Positions 1 through 8,347 of a DNA stretch of 41,977 nucleotides are shown here, piece by piece. The position numbers were made by a program, and so were the translations under genes. This DNA is from Candidatus Zhuqueibacterota bacterium (GTDB taxonomy: Bacteria > Zhuqueibacterota > Zhuqueibacteria > Zhuqueibacterales > Geothermadaptataceae): NCBI GenBank assembly GCA_030950365.1, contig JAUZRQ010000093.1:1-41977 (forward strand), read 5' to 3'. Positions within the stretch are counted from its first letter, which is position 1. Each line of letters opens with the position of its first letter. The notes beneath the pieces were generated by a model. That model did no database searches. It was not told where the DNA came from and was given only the letters and a program-made list of their open reading frames with translations.

Positions 1-156
1 GCGCATGGCCTGAAATTTCCCGAGACCAAACAGCGCTACCACAGCCAAGAATTGGCGGGCATCACGCCCCGCCTCGCCAACCAGCCCATCTCCATCACCG
101 CCAGCGTGGATGCCGTGCTTCAGGCGGTGGAGGAGAGAATCCAACATCACCAATGA
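1..156 (+). CDS. C-terminal fragment, probable threonine synthase
   Basis: The frame is open from base 1 and ends at TGA 154-156, giving the last 51 residues of a protein whose start lies outside the window. It begins AHGLKFPETKQRYH and ends in a probable helix before EERIQHHQ. The phrase T/S-AHGLKF followed by xxYH and a later R-x-A-N-x-P is, from memory, how the C-terminus of one clade of PLP-dependent threonine synthases reads. That enzyme converts O-phosphohomoserine to threonine. No PLP lysine or substrate site lies in the visible part, so the call rests on this tail alone and is tentative. Confidence 0.4.
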   Translation, partial: AHGLKFPETKQRYHSQELAGITPRLANQPISITASVDAVLQAVEERIQHHQ

Positions 157-270
157 GAATCCATCGACTGCAGTTTCCATCTTATCCATAATCATAATTC
201 AATTGATCATAATTCACTTGATTAGGACCAAAAACTGGTTTATTTTTGACCAAATGTAAAGAGCGTTTTC

Positions 271-287
271 AAATAGTTATACTATTT
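271..287. promoter_or_regulatory. AT-rich inverted repeat upstream of the AAA ATPase gene
   Basis: AAATAG (271-276) and CTATTT (282-287) form a perfect 6-bp inverted repeat around TTATA. It lies 16 bp upstream of the ATG at 304, in a strongly AT-rich leader, and could be an operator or overlap a -10 element (TATACT). This is position and symmetry only; short AT-rich palindromes arise easily by chance. Confidence 0.2.
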
Positions 288-303
288 AAAAATAGGGTTG
301 CAT

Positions 304-1452
304 ATGGTAAAAAGACGGTTTTGGATCAATCGGATCGAATCGGCATGGGAACATCGAAATGTTATTTGGTTATCTGGTGTCCGACGAGTCGGCAAAACCT
401 TTTTATGCCAGAGTCTGGATGACATTGAATACTTTGATTGCGAACGCCCTCGGGTCCGAATGATGTTGGAAGACCCGGAAGGATTTTTGGAAAGGCACCG
501 AGGTAAGCGGATTGTTCTCGATGAGATTCACCGGCTGGCCAATCCTTCAGAACTGCTGAAACTCGCAGCGGATTATTTCCCGGATACGCGCATTATTGCT
601 ACGGGTTCATCAACACTTGGCGCTTCTGCCAAATTCAGGGATACGCTGACCGGAAGAAAAGTGGAATTATGGCTGACTCCCATGATGAGTCAGGATACGG
701 TGGATTTTGGAAATTCGGATTTGCAGCACCGAATGCATTTTGGAGGCTTGCCGCCATTTTTTATGGCAGGGGCATTGCCGGATGATGATTTCAAAGAGTG
801 GATTGATGCATATTGGGCCAAAGATATTCAGGATTTATTTAAAGTCGAAAAACGATTTTCGTTTATTCGATTTTTTGAGTTGCTGATGATGCAAAGTGGC
901 GGGATTTTCGAAGCGACCAAATTTGCCGCTCCCTGCGAGGTGAGTCGCCCAACGATCAACAACTATTTGCAGGTTCTGGAAAGTACCTTTATCGTCCATG
1001 TGGTAAGGCCTTTCAGCTCACGCAGGCAAAGAGAAATCATTGCCGCCCCAAAAGTCTATGCATTTGATACTGGATTTATTTGTTACTTTCGGCAATGGGA
1101 CCATTTGCGACCGGATGATTTGGGATACTTATGGGAACACATTGTTTTAAATGAACTGCATGCTCAATTGCAAACGCGAGAAATTCGTTACTGGCGTGAT
1201 AAACAGGGGCATGAAGTGGATTTCATTATACAGCTTCGCGGCAAACCAAAATCAGCGATAGAGTGTAAATGGTCAGCAAACGAGTTCAATGCAAAAAATT
1301 TGATATCTTTTTCTAAGTTGTATCCTGATTATGAACTGATGGTTGTGGCGAATGATGTTGAACAACCTTTTTTTCGGCGATATAATGCGACCATGATCAA
1401 TTTTGTGAATCTTTCTCACCTTATAGAATTTTTGCTCGGCAAAGAAAAATAA
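304..1452 (+). CDS. AAA-family ATPase with C-terminal DUF4143 domain
   Basis: 382 residues. The N-terminal P-loop domain has Walker A GVRRVGKT (residues 25-32) and Walker B RIVLDEIH (69-76), followed by a sensor-like ATGSS (99-103). The C-terminal DUF4143 part contains EVDFII (D306) and IECKW (E320-x-K322), the D...ExK spacing of a PD-(D/E)xK nuclease-like fold. This family is often present in several copies per genome and its function is not established. I prefer ATG 304 over the upstream TTG 298 because AGGG at 294-297 is 6 nt before it. The gene is more AT-rich than its neighbours and has no operon partner, which suggests an accessory gene. Its stop is only 2 bp from the convergent plsC stop. 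Confidence 0.85.
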   Translation: MVKRRFWINRIESAWEHRNVIWLSGVRRVGKTFLCQSLDDIEYFDCERPRVRMMLEDPEGFLERHRGKRIVLDEIHRLANPSELLKLAADYFPDTRIIATGSSTLGASAKFRDTLTGRKVELWLTPMMSQDTVDFGNSDLQHRMHFGGLPPFFMAGALPDDDFKEWIDAYWAKDIQDLFKVEKRFSFIRFFELLMMQSGGIFEATKFAAPCEVSRPTINNYLQVLESTFIVHVVRPFSSRRQREIIAAPKVYAFDTGFICYFRQWDHLRPDDLGYLWEHIVLNELHAQLQTREIRYWRDKQGHEVDFIIQLRGKPKSAIECKWSANEFNAKNLISFSKLYPDYELMVVANDVEQPFFRRYNATMINFVNLSHLIEFLLGKEK

Positions 1453-1454
1453 CA

Positions 1455-2162
1455 TCAGGGAAACTCCACAAGCCTCTCAATCTCCTGGCGGACGCGATCG
1501 CGAAGGGCTTCCACGCTCAGGGAGCGGATGGTCTCGGCGGGAATGGGTTTGCCGAACCGGATGGCTAACGGATGTGGCTGAATGTGCCAGTGGCCTTTGC
1601 GCTTGAGGGTGTATAGCCCTGAAAGCCCCACCGGAATAATGTCCACATCGGCCTGTTTGGCCAAATGAAAAGGCAGCTTTTTGAACGGCCGCAGCCGGCC
1701 ATCGAGGGTGCGGTGGCCTTCCGGCAGCACGATGAGCGATCGGCCGGAGCGCAGGTAATCCAGCGCCCGGCGCATGCTGCGGATGGATGCGTGCACGTTC
1801 TCCCGCTCAATGGGAATATTGCCCATGCGGCGGATGACCGGGCCGAACAGCGGCCACCGGAATTGCTCCGCCGCTTCTACGCCGCGCACGAATTGCGGCA
1901 CAAATCCCTGCAGCAATGGAATGTCGAAGATGCTGACATGGTTGGCCATGTACAGATAGGGGCGGTTGGGCGCAATGTGTTCGACGCCTTTGACTCGCAC
2001 CGGGACGCGCAAGAGCCGAAATAGTCCGCGCATGGCCGCTTTGAGCCAGGGATCGATTTTCTCGATCGGCAGGATAAAGGACAGCAGCAACACCAGGGAA
2101 AACACCGTGGCGATATATGCGCCGCCGACGGTCCACAGCCAGAGCGAACGCAACGCCTTCAT
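1455..2162 (-). CDS. plsC: 1-acyl-sn-glycerol-3-phosphate acyltransferase (PlsC family)
   Basis: 235 residues. It should transfer a fatty acyl chain to the sn-2 position of lysophosphatidic acid to make phosphatidic acid at the inner membrane. An N-terminal hydrophobic segment (about residues 10-32) is followed by the HxxxxD catalytic box NHVSIFD (74-80) and by the PEG box in LPEGHRTLDG (about 145-155), which binds glycerol phosphate. Length is normal for the family. The start ATG at 2162 overlaps the stop of the upstream lipid kinase gene by 4 bp (ATGA), so the two are translationally coupled and probably act in one phospholipid pathway. Exact acyl-acceptor specificity cannot be read from the sequence. 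Confidence 0.9.
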   Translation of the reverse strand: MKALRSLWLWTVGGAYIATVFSLVLLLSFILPIEKIDPWLKAAMRGLFRLLRVPVRVKGVEHIAPNRPYLYMANHVSIFDIPLLQGFVPQFVRGVEAAEQFRWPLFGPVIRRMGNIPIERENVHASIRSMRRALDYLRSGRSLIVLPEGHRTLDGRLRPFKKLPFHLAKQADVDIIPVGLSGLYTLKRKGHWHIQPHPLAIRFGKPIPAETIRSLSVEALRDRVRQEIERLVEFP

Positions 2163-3049
2163 TTCCAGAACACCTCAACCGCTCCGGGCAGGCATTCGAT
2201 GTCCACCGGCGTGATGCCAGCGAGCTCCCCATCCGGGGCGAGCACTTTGGGCTCCTCCGCTTCGATGCGGATTTGGCGTACCTGATAGGTTTCCACCTGA
2301 GGCAAATGGACATGTTCACCGGTGAACACCTTCGGAAACGAGCGCAGCAGTTGAACTCGCGACATGCGGTTCAGCACCACGACATCCAAAAGCCCATCGT
2401 CGATGCGGGCGTCGGGCGCAATAAAAAAATTGGATGTGTAGCGCGTATTGGAAATTTCGACAAAAATGCACTCGCGGTCAAGCGTCTGGCCGTCGAGTTG
2501 GATGTACAGCCGGCTGGTTTTGAGCCGGATCATGCGGTGAAACACACCGATGGTGTAAGCAATGTTGCCCAGTCGCTTCAATTTAGCGGCCGTTTCGGTA
2601 ACATCCGCCACGAAACCGAGCCCGATGATGTTGAGGAAATAATAGGTCTGGCCATGGCATCGAAACCGGCCGACATCCACCTTGCGCGGCTTGTTGGCGG
2701 CAATGATGGCCACCGCTTCTGGCCAGCGGCTCGAATCGAGATCGAGATCGCGCGCAAAGGCATTGCCCGTGCCAATGGGCAGCACGCCAATGGGAATGCG
2801 CCGGGGCGATGGATTCTGAAAATAGCCGTTGATCACTTCATACAGAGTGCCATCGCCGCCGGCCGCCACGATGCCATCATACTGGCTGAAATCCGCCTCT
2901 CGCACTCTCTCGATGGCATGCTCGGGGTAATCCGTGAGCGCCAGATCGAATTCAATGCCGTGGCGGACAAAGGTGGTTTCCACCTCCGGCAGGATTTTCC
3001 GGGCGCGCCGGTGGCCCGCCTGTGGATTATAAATAAGCAACAGTTTCAT
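2159..3049 (-). CDS. Diacylglycerol/lipid kinase (DAGK catalytic domain, YegS/DgkB-like)
   Basis: 296 residues with the DAGK-catalytic fold. It has an N-terminal nucleotide-binding part with YNPQAG (7-12), the GGDGT loop (64-68) that binds ATP phosphates, and PIGTGNAFARDL, the second family signature. The C-terminal half is the beta-sandwich typical of YegS/DgkB/LCB5 proteins. It probably phosphorylates diacylglycerol or a related lipid, making phosphatidic acid. That fits its position as first gene of an operon with plsC, overlapping it by 4 bp. ATG 3049 is preceded by AAGGAAG at a suitable distance. The lipid substrate is inferred, because this family also includes sphingoid-base and phosphatidylglycerol kinases. 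Confidence 0.88.
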   Translation of the reverse strand: MKLLLIYNPQAGHRRARKILPEVETTFVRHGIEFDLALTDYPEHAIERVREADFSQYDGIVAAGGDGTLYEVINGYFQNPSPRRIPIGVLPIGTGNAFARDLDLDSSRWPEAVAIIAANKPRKVDVGRFRCHGQTYYFLNIIGLGFVADVTETAAKLKRLGNIAYTIGVFHRMIRLKTSRLYIQLDGQTLDRECIFVEISNTRYTSNFFIAPDARIDDGLLDVVVLNRMSRVQLLRSFPKVFTGEHVHLPQVETYQVRQIRIEAEEPKVLAPDGELAGITPVDIECLPGAVEVFWK

Positions 3050-3295
3050 GATGGGCTTCCTTAATTTTGAACGCTACCGCGGTGCCGCATTTGGGCGCGG
3101 TTGAATCCAGGTCAGGCGAGAATATGCCGAAATATAGCCAATTTGATGGCGAATTCAAGCCTTTCTGACCCGGTAGCCTCTCACGAAAAAACGTTGGAAT
3201 TTACAGGGATTTGCCGTAAAATATGAAGTTGTGGCATGGAATGGGCATGGTGGCCTTGAATGCGCCACCGCATTATGAATAGGAGATGAACAATC

Positions 3296-4390
3296 ATGGG
3301 ATTCAAATGTGGTCTGGTTGGCCTTCCCAATGTGGGCAAGTCCACCATTTTCAACGCACTGACCAAAATGGCTGTGCCAGCGGAAAATTATCCGTTTTGT
3401 ACGGTGGAGCCCAATGTCGGCGTGGTGCCGCTCGAGGATGAGCGCCTCGAAAAGATCGCCCGGATGGTCGGCTCGAAAAAAGTGACGCCCACGGTGCTGG
3501 AGTTTGTGGATATTGCCGGGCTGGTGCAGGGCGCCAATCAGGGTGAGGGGCTGGGCAATCAATTTTTGAGCCACATTCAGCGCGTGGATGCGATCGTGCA
3601 TATCGTGCGTTGTTTCGAAGACGAAAATGTGGCGCACCATACCGGTGCACTGGATCCGGTCCGGGACGTGCAAATTGTGACCCAGGAACTGATTCTAAAA
3701 GACCTGGAATGGATAGAAAATCGGATGCAAAAAACGCGCACGGCCGCGCGTACCGGTGACAAAACCGCGCGTGAAGAGTATGCAGCTCTGGAGCAAATGC
3801 GCGAACATCTGCTGGCGGAAAAAGAGCTGCGCAGCCTCCAATTGGACGAGACCGGCCGGCGGCTGGTGCGGGAATTGAACCTGCTCACGGCCAAACCCGT
3901 GCTGTTTGTCGCCAATGTGGATGAGGCGCATTTACAGGATAACCCCTATCGCAATGCGCTGTTTCAATATGCGGCCCGGCAGGGCACCATTGGCATCGAG
4001 CTGGCGGGCAAAGCCCTGGCGGAAATTGTCGAATTGGATCCCGAGGACCAGGAGATTTTCATGCAGGAACTTGGCCTGAAAGAGAGTGGCTTGCAGACAC
4101 TGGTTCGAGCTGGTTATGAAGTATTGCATCTGATTACATTTTTTACCGCGAATGAAACTGAAGCCCGCGCCTGGACGCTGAAACAAGGTACCCCGGTGAT
4201 CGAAGCGGCCGGGCTGGTGCACTCGGATTTCAAGGATCATTTTATCCGGGCCGAAGTAGTGCGGCCGGAAGACCTGTTCGCTGCCGGTTCGGAAGCCAAA
4301 TTGCGCGAGCAGGGCAAAGTGCAAATCCATGGCCGGGATTACATCGTGCAGGATGGCGATTTGATCTTCTTCCGCGCCGGGAAGGGTTGA
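3296..4390 (+). CDS. ychF: Redox-regulated ATPase YchF (OLA1 family)
   Basis: 364 residues, the family's usual length. The G1 loop GLPNVGKS (8-16) and the switch-II sequence DIAGLVQGA are followed by NVDE in place of the GTPase NKxD. That substitution is why YchF/OLA1 proteins prefer ATP over GTP. The C-terminus is a TGS-like domain ending near DGDLIFFRAGKG. YchF is a conserved, ribosome-associated translation and stress factor. ATG 3296 has AGGAG at 3281-3285. It is divergent from the lipid kinase gene, with a 246-bp promoter region between them, and appears to be monocistronic. Confidence 0.96.
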   Translation: MGFKCGLVGLPNVGKSTIFNALTKMAVPAENYPFCTVEPNVGVVPLEDERLEKIARMVGSKKVTPTVLEFVDIAGLVQGANQGEGLGNQFLSHIQRVDAIVHIVRCFEDENVAHHTGALDPVRDVQIVTQELILKDLEWIENRMQKTRTAARTGDKTAREEYAALEQMREHLLAEKELRSLQLDETGRRLVRELNLLTAKPVLFVANVDEAHLQDNPYRNALFQYAARQGTIGIELAGKALAEIVELDPEDQEIFMQELGLKESGLQTLVRAGYEVLHLITFFTANETEARAWTLKQGTPVIEAAGLVHSDFKDHFIRAEVVRPEDLFAAGSEAKLREQGKVQIHGRDYIVQDGDLIFFRAGKG

Positions 4391-4415
4391 TTGGAGTCGG
4401 ACGGAGCTTATATGA

Positions 4416-4566
4416 GCCACGGATTGGCGCGGATGGAACGCGGATGACGGTCAGCCTGGTTCTGGAATGCGCTAATGCCATTGAGCGGTTCTAAAAACAT
4501 AGGAGCATGTATGAATTGTCTGGATAGTCCATCCTTTCTCTGCGAACTCGGCGCCTCCGCGAAAGC
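4416..4566. repeat. Dispersed intergenic repeat, copy 1 (degenerate)
   Basis: The 238-bp gap between the convergent ychF and protease genes has two blocks of a repeat seen elsewhere in the window. Block 1 (4416-4447) is built of cacgGATt / gcGGATg / cgCGGATGa words. Block 2 (4534-4566) reads CTCTGCGAA...GGCGCCTCCGCGAAA. The same block order occurs at 10191-10336, 36536-36650, 36757-36874 and 36968-37084. No gene is seen in this gap. Confidence 0.6.
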
Positions 4567-4628
4567 TTATTTTTCGATTCTTCGTCATTCCTTTTAAAAT
4601 GAACTTCTCCGGCAATTGCTTCGCTTAA

Positions 4629-5459
4629 TCATTTCCCCCGGGTTTCGTGCGAATAAGGCAAGGGAATGTATTGCACCGCTGGCGTGCGTCGTTGCATGGG
4701 CTGGGGGAACAGATTCATGAACTGGTAAATCTCCTCTGGCATGTCGGTCGATACCGGCAGGCCCAGCTCCTTCGCTTCATCCACCATAATAGGATAATCG
4801 TGCGTCCAGGTACCTCTGGATAGCAATTCGGCCAGTTGTTCGGCTTTCTTGTTCTCCATTTTCCCGGATAAAATTTCGAGAACCGTGGCTTTGATTTGCC
4901 GGATTGCCTTTTCGGCCACATCGCCGAGAATCAGAGTTTCGTCATCCACGTTTTCCGGTTTTTTCTTGTCGATGGCCGCCAGAATGGAGGCCGCCGGAAA
5001 TTTGCCCAGTTGCGGATCGACCGGCCCGAGCACGGCATTGGGGTCCATGACGATTTCATCCGCGGCCAGCGCAATGAGCGTGCCGCCGGACATGGCATAA
5101 TGCGGCACAAACACCGTCACTTTGGCCGGGTGGTTTTTCAGCGCCATGGCAATTTGCTTCGATGCCAGCACCAGTCCTCCCGGCGTATGGATGATCAAAT
5201 CAATCGGCACGTCTTTATCGGTGAGTTTGATTGCCCGCAAAATCTCTTCCGAATCTTCGATGTTGATAAAGCGCATTAGCGGAAAGCCCAGCAAACTCAT
5301 GGTTTCCTGCCGGTGAATCAGGGCGATGAGCCGGCTGTTGCGCATTTTCTCGATTTTTTGCATCAGTTTCATCCGCGCCGTCACCAGCATGCGCTGCCGG
5401 ATGACCGGCTGCAGGGCGGAAATCATAAAAAAGAGCCAGAAGAGATCGAGCATGTTCAT
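4629..5459 (-). CDS. Membrane-anchored ClpP-fold serine protease (SDH/serine dehydrogenase proteinase family)
   Basis: 276 residues. A short N-terminal hydrophobic segment (about 4-20) precedes a crotonase/ClpP-like domain. It contains HTPGG (91-95), which forms the oxyanion region, the nucleophile motif YAMSGGT with Ser124, and DEIVMDPNAVLGPVDPQ (134-150) carrying acidic residues expected near the site. This is the SDH_sah family, related to SppA and ClpP. Its members are probably membrane-bound peptidases, and their substrates are unknown. AGGAG 7 nt upstream supports ATG 5459. The rhomboid gene ends 25 bp upstream on the same strand, so the two proteases probably form one operon acting on membrane proteins. 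Confidence 0.87.
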   Translation of the reverse strand: MNMLDLFWLFFMISALQPVIRQRMLVTARMKLMQKIEKMRNSRLIALIHRQETMSLLGFPLMRFINIEDSEEILRAIKLTDKDVPIDLIIHTPGGLVLASKQIAMALKNHPAKVTVFVPHYAMSGGTLIALAADEIVMDPNAVLGPVDPQLGKFPAASILAAIDKKKPENVDDETLILGDVAEKAIRQIKATVLEILSGKMENKKAEQLAELLSRGTWTHDYPIMVDEAKELGLPVSTDMPEEIYQFMNLFPQPMQRRTPAVQYIPLPYSHETRGK

Positions 5460-5484
5460 GATTCAACTCCTGAATTGATGAGTC

Positions 5485-6198
5485 CTACCACGGAAAATAT
5501 TGATCCGGATACATACGCGGCAGGGTTTTGCGCCGCTTTCGGAACAGAAACACCAGCACGGCTCCGGCGACGAATCCACCGAAGTGCGCCCACCAGGCCA
5601 CGCCACCGGTATTGGCCGGCGCAGCCAGCGCCAGCGTTCCCTGGAAAAGCTGCAAAATGACCCAGAAAGCCAGATAGAAAAAGGCCGGAATTTCGATGAT
5701 ATCCACAATGAAGAAAATGGGCACCAGCGTGATCACCCGCGAATGCGGAAACAGAATGAAATATGCGCCCATAACGCCGGCAATGGCGCCGCTGGCGCCC
5801 ACTGTGGGCACGCCAGAGGCGGGATTCATGTAAATGTGCGTGAAGGCCGCCGCCACCCCGCACAGGAGGTAAAAGAAAAAGTAGCGCACATGCCCCATGC
5901 GCTCTTCCACATTATCGCCGAATATCCACAGATACCACATGTTGCCGAGAATGTGCATCCATCCACCGTGCAGGAACATGGAGGTGAACAGCGGGTAGTA
6001 GCGTTCGAACCAGTTCCATGGCTCGTGTTCGGACAGCCAGAGATATTTGGCTGGAATCACGCCGAAGGTGAAAATAAATTCCTCGAGCCGTGGTCCCAGA
6101 GAAAGCTCAATGAAAAACACAAACGCATTGACTCCGATCAGAATCACGTTGACGATCGGGAAAGTACGCGAGGGAATGGTGTCTTTTAACGGGATCAT
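5485..6198 (-). CDS. Rhomboid-family intramembrane serine protease
   Basis: 237 residues with about six membrane segments. The rhomboid signature is complete: HGGWMHILGNM (His82 and Asn86 of HxxxN), GASGAIAGVMG with the nucleophile Ser136, and WWAHFGGFVAG with His205 as the dyad partner. Rhomboids cleave transmembrane substrates within the bilayer. There is no extra cytosolic domain apart from a basic C-terminal tail (FRKRRK). It is the first gene of a two-gene operon with the ClpP-fold protease 25 bp downstream. No strong Shine-Dalgarno sequence is visible before ATG 6198, so the start is set mainly by the length of the N-terminus. Confidence 0.95.
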   Translation of the reverse strand: MIPLKDTIPSRTFPIVNVILIGVNAFVFFIELSLGPRLEEFIFTFGVIPAKYLWLSEHEPWNWFERYYPLFTSMFLHGGWMHILGNMWYLWIFGDNVEERMGHVRYFFFYLLCGVAAAFTHIYMNPASGVPTVGASGAIAGVMGAYFILFPHSRVITLVPIFFIVDIIEIPAFFYLAFWVILQLFQGTLALAAPANTGGVAWWAHFGGFVAGAVLVFLFRKRRKTLPRMYPDQYFPW

Positions 6199-6510
6199 CG
6201 TTTTGACGCTGTCTTCGGTGGATTTTTAATGGCAAATTTATGTGTGAAATCAGAAAAAGCAAGCGAAACCGTATCGGTAGGAGCGGATATTTCTGAAATT
6301 TCACAAAATATCGATGATATCAGGCAGGCGGCCGCAATGCCCTCCCGTGGCAGGTGCGAAGCTCCGAACCCTGATTTTCCTGCATGCAACCGGCGCGGAC
6401 ATGAGGGCACACCGTCCGATGCAGACCGTTTCGGCAGATCGGTATCCGCCTGCCATTCTGGTTTGTCGTGTTTGCATCTAAATCGCGTAGAAAATGCCTG
6501 GCTCCGGAGA
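6199..6510. other. 312-bp gap without a recognisable gene
   Basis: This lies between the CocE-like gene (upstream, ending at 6511 on the minus strand) and the rhomboid start. It presumably contains the promoter for the rhomboid operon. Open frames cross it on both strands but have no recognisable domain, and the plus-strand one runs into the CocE gene as an antisense frame. I see no RNA gene or repeat here. Confidence 0.4.
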
Positions 6511-8151
6511 TTATTCGATGATCCGCACAGGCAGTTCAAGAAACGAGGCTTTTTTGCCGCCGTAATAAATGGTGTTTACGGCGATACGATTGCGCTTATG
6601 CCGGCGGAACCCCAGCGGGGAATTGGGGTTGGGTTCGAATTTCGGACTGTTGCTACTGGTGATGGCCAGCCGGATGCGATGGCCCGCCTGAAATACCACG
6701 GCCGTGTTGCCGAGATCAATCCAGAAGGTTTCCACGCCTTTGCGCGACAGCAGCTTTTCGCGCTGCAGGCCGCGGCGGTAGCGGGCCCGCGCGATGCCAT
6801 CAGCAATGAGGAAAGAACGACCATCGGGATACACATCCGTGAGCCGGGCGACGAAATCGGTATCGTACTCGGAACTACTGGCATAGATTTTCACCCGCAC
6901 GCGACCGGTGACAGTGATCGGCTCTTCCAGAGGGCGAGTGGTGAAAATCAGCACATCCTGACGTAGCTCATTGGTGGTCTGGTCATATGGCCCGCGCTCG
7001 ATGGCAAAATTGTCGCCGCCCAGTGTCGGCATGGGGTCCTCTGGATCGTATCGGTAGCCTTCGGCCACTTCCACTTTTTCGCGCTGTTCAAAGCCCAACA
7101 GGCCATCGCTCTGCAGGTAAAACCGTGTCGGGGTGTGCTCCGGCGGCCAGGAGGCGGCCGTGTTCCACACATTGCCCGGCGCGATGTCGTTCTTCACGTC
7201 GCCCATGAGGTAATATTTTACCGGCGGCTCGATGAGTAGCCCTGTATCGATGGCTTTGAGCCACTGATTGAACCAGCGGATGGCATCCTGCAGCAGGTCG
7301 AACTCGGCATTCGCGGGAAAAATGAGCTCGCCCTGTTCGCGGCCCGTGCCCTCGGGCAGGCGCGTCCACGGCCCAATGACAAGCCGCTGATGATGCCGGG
7401 CGAATTTGCTGGAATATTTCTGATACAGTCGGAAGGCCATAATGGCGCCTTCCTTGAACGGATCGAACCAGCCGGTGACGTGGCTGACAGGAATGGCGAT
7501 TTTAGCCCCCTTCCGCCAGGCAATGAATGGCCGCCAAAACCGGTCCAGGCGGTAGTGCTCCATCCAAAAATCGTCGTAGTTGGCCGAGCTGAGCTGCGGC
7601 AGCCAGTGCTCCATCAGTTCTTTGCGAAACGCGCCTGCCGGAAACGCCGTGTGCTGGTAAAAATCGAACGGTGCGGAGACGATGTACTGGGTTTTCAACG
7701 CCGGCGGCGCTTCCAGCGCGAGCATGTATTGCACATAGCCGGCATCGTTATAGCCGAATGTCCCGATTTTGCCGTCGCTCCAGGGCTGGCCAGTAATCCA
7801 TTGCAGCGTTTCCCGGCCGTCCTGAATGATATTGCGCAGCGGGTCCGCAAACAGAGAATCCGGGCCCTCGCTGCCGAAGCGTCCGCGCAGACTCTGAACG
7901 ACTACGTTATAGTCATGCGCCACGAATTGCAAAGCGGCATCTCTGTAGCGCTGCCGATCGACAGCTGTGCGGATGAGGATGGTGGCGCGCGGTAGCGAGT
8001 CGGCCGACAGGTACACCTCGGTGGCGAGATGCACGCTATCGGACATCATCACCGGGATAGTTTTGTTGATGAAATCGTTGTCTTGCGAAAATACCGGGGA
8101 ACCAGCCAGAAGTCCAGCACAAATCAGGCTTAGGTACAGCGTCCTTTTCAT
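6511..8151 (-). CDS. Secreted CocE/NonD-family hydrolase homologue with catalytic Ser and His replaced
   Basis: 546 residues. A signal peptide (about 1-22, ending ...SPVFSQ) precedes an X-Pro dipeptidyl-peptidase/CocE alpha-beta hydrolase domain (about 30-310) and a C-terminal jelly-roll (about 340-546). Family members are serine esterases or peptidases. At the nucleophile elbow, where GGSYxGYTQ is usual, this protein has GYNDAGYVQ, placing Asn135 where Ser belongs. At the catalytic His, where GPWTH or GPWSH is usual, it has GPWTR with Arg264. The Asp motif GWFDPF (Asp230) is kept. Both changes can come from single-base substitutions (AGC to AAC, CAC to CGC). The reading frame is intact, so it is likely a maintained pseudoenzyme. 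ATG 8151 is preferred over TTG 8160 because GAGG lies 9 nt upstream. Confidence 0.85.
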   Translation of the reverse strand: MKRTLYLSLICAGLLAGSPVFSQDNDFINKTIPVMMSDSVHLATEVYLSADSLPRATILIRTAVDRQRYRDAALQFVAHDYNVVVQSLRGRFGSEGPDSLFADPLRNIIQDGRETLQWITGQPWSDGKIGTFGYNDAGYVQYMLALEAPPALKTQYIVSAPFDFYQHTAFPAGAFRKELMEHWLPQLSSANYDDFWMEHYRLDRFWRPFIAWRKGAKIAIPVSHVTGWFDPFKEGAIMAFRLYQKYSSKFARHHQRLVIGPWTRLPEGTGREQGELIFPANAEFDLLQDAIRWFNQWLKAIDTGLLIEPPVKYYLMGDVKNDIAPGNVWNTAASWPPEHTPTRFYLQSDGLLGFEQREKVEVAEGYRYDPEDPMPTLGGDNFAIERGPYDQTTNELRQDVLIFTTRPLEEPITVTGRVRVKIYASSSEYDTDFVARLTDVYPDGRSFLIADGIARARYRRGLQREKLLSRKGVETFWIDLGNTAVVFQAGHRIRLAITSSNSPKFEPNPNSPLGFRRHKRNRIAVNTIYYGGKKASFLELPVRIIE

Positions 8152-8347
8152 GCAGCGCAACCTCAGAAATACGTTTCGAAATCCGTTTCTTCAAATCGAA
8201 ATAAAAAATAGGAAATATTTTGCAAAGAAAGAAGCTGAAAAATGGCAAATTTGGTGCGAAGGCGGCATCCGATGGGGATGGTCTGGTCAGCAAATCAAAA
8301 TTTTGTTGGGACGGGGGATGTGTCACGGAGTGGAAACAGGCAAGCCA

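Noticed and set aside
6229-6966. A plus-strand frame starting in the gap before the rhomboid gene
   Set aside because: Most of it is antisense to the CocE-like gene, and it has no domain or ribosome-binding site.
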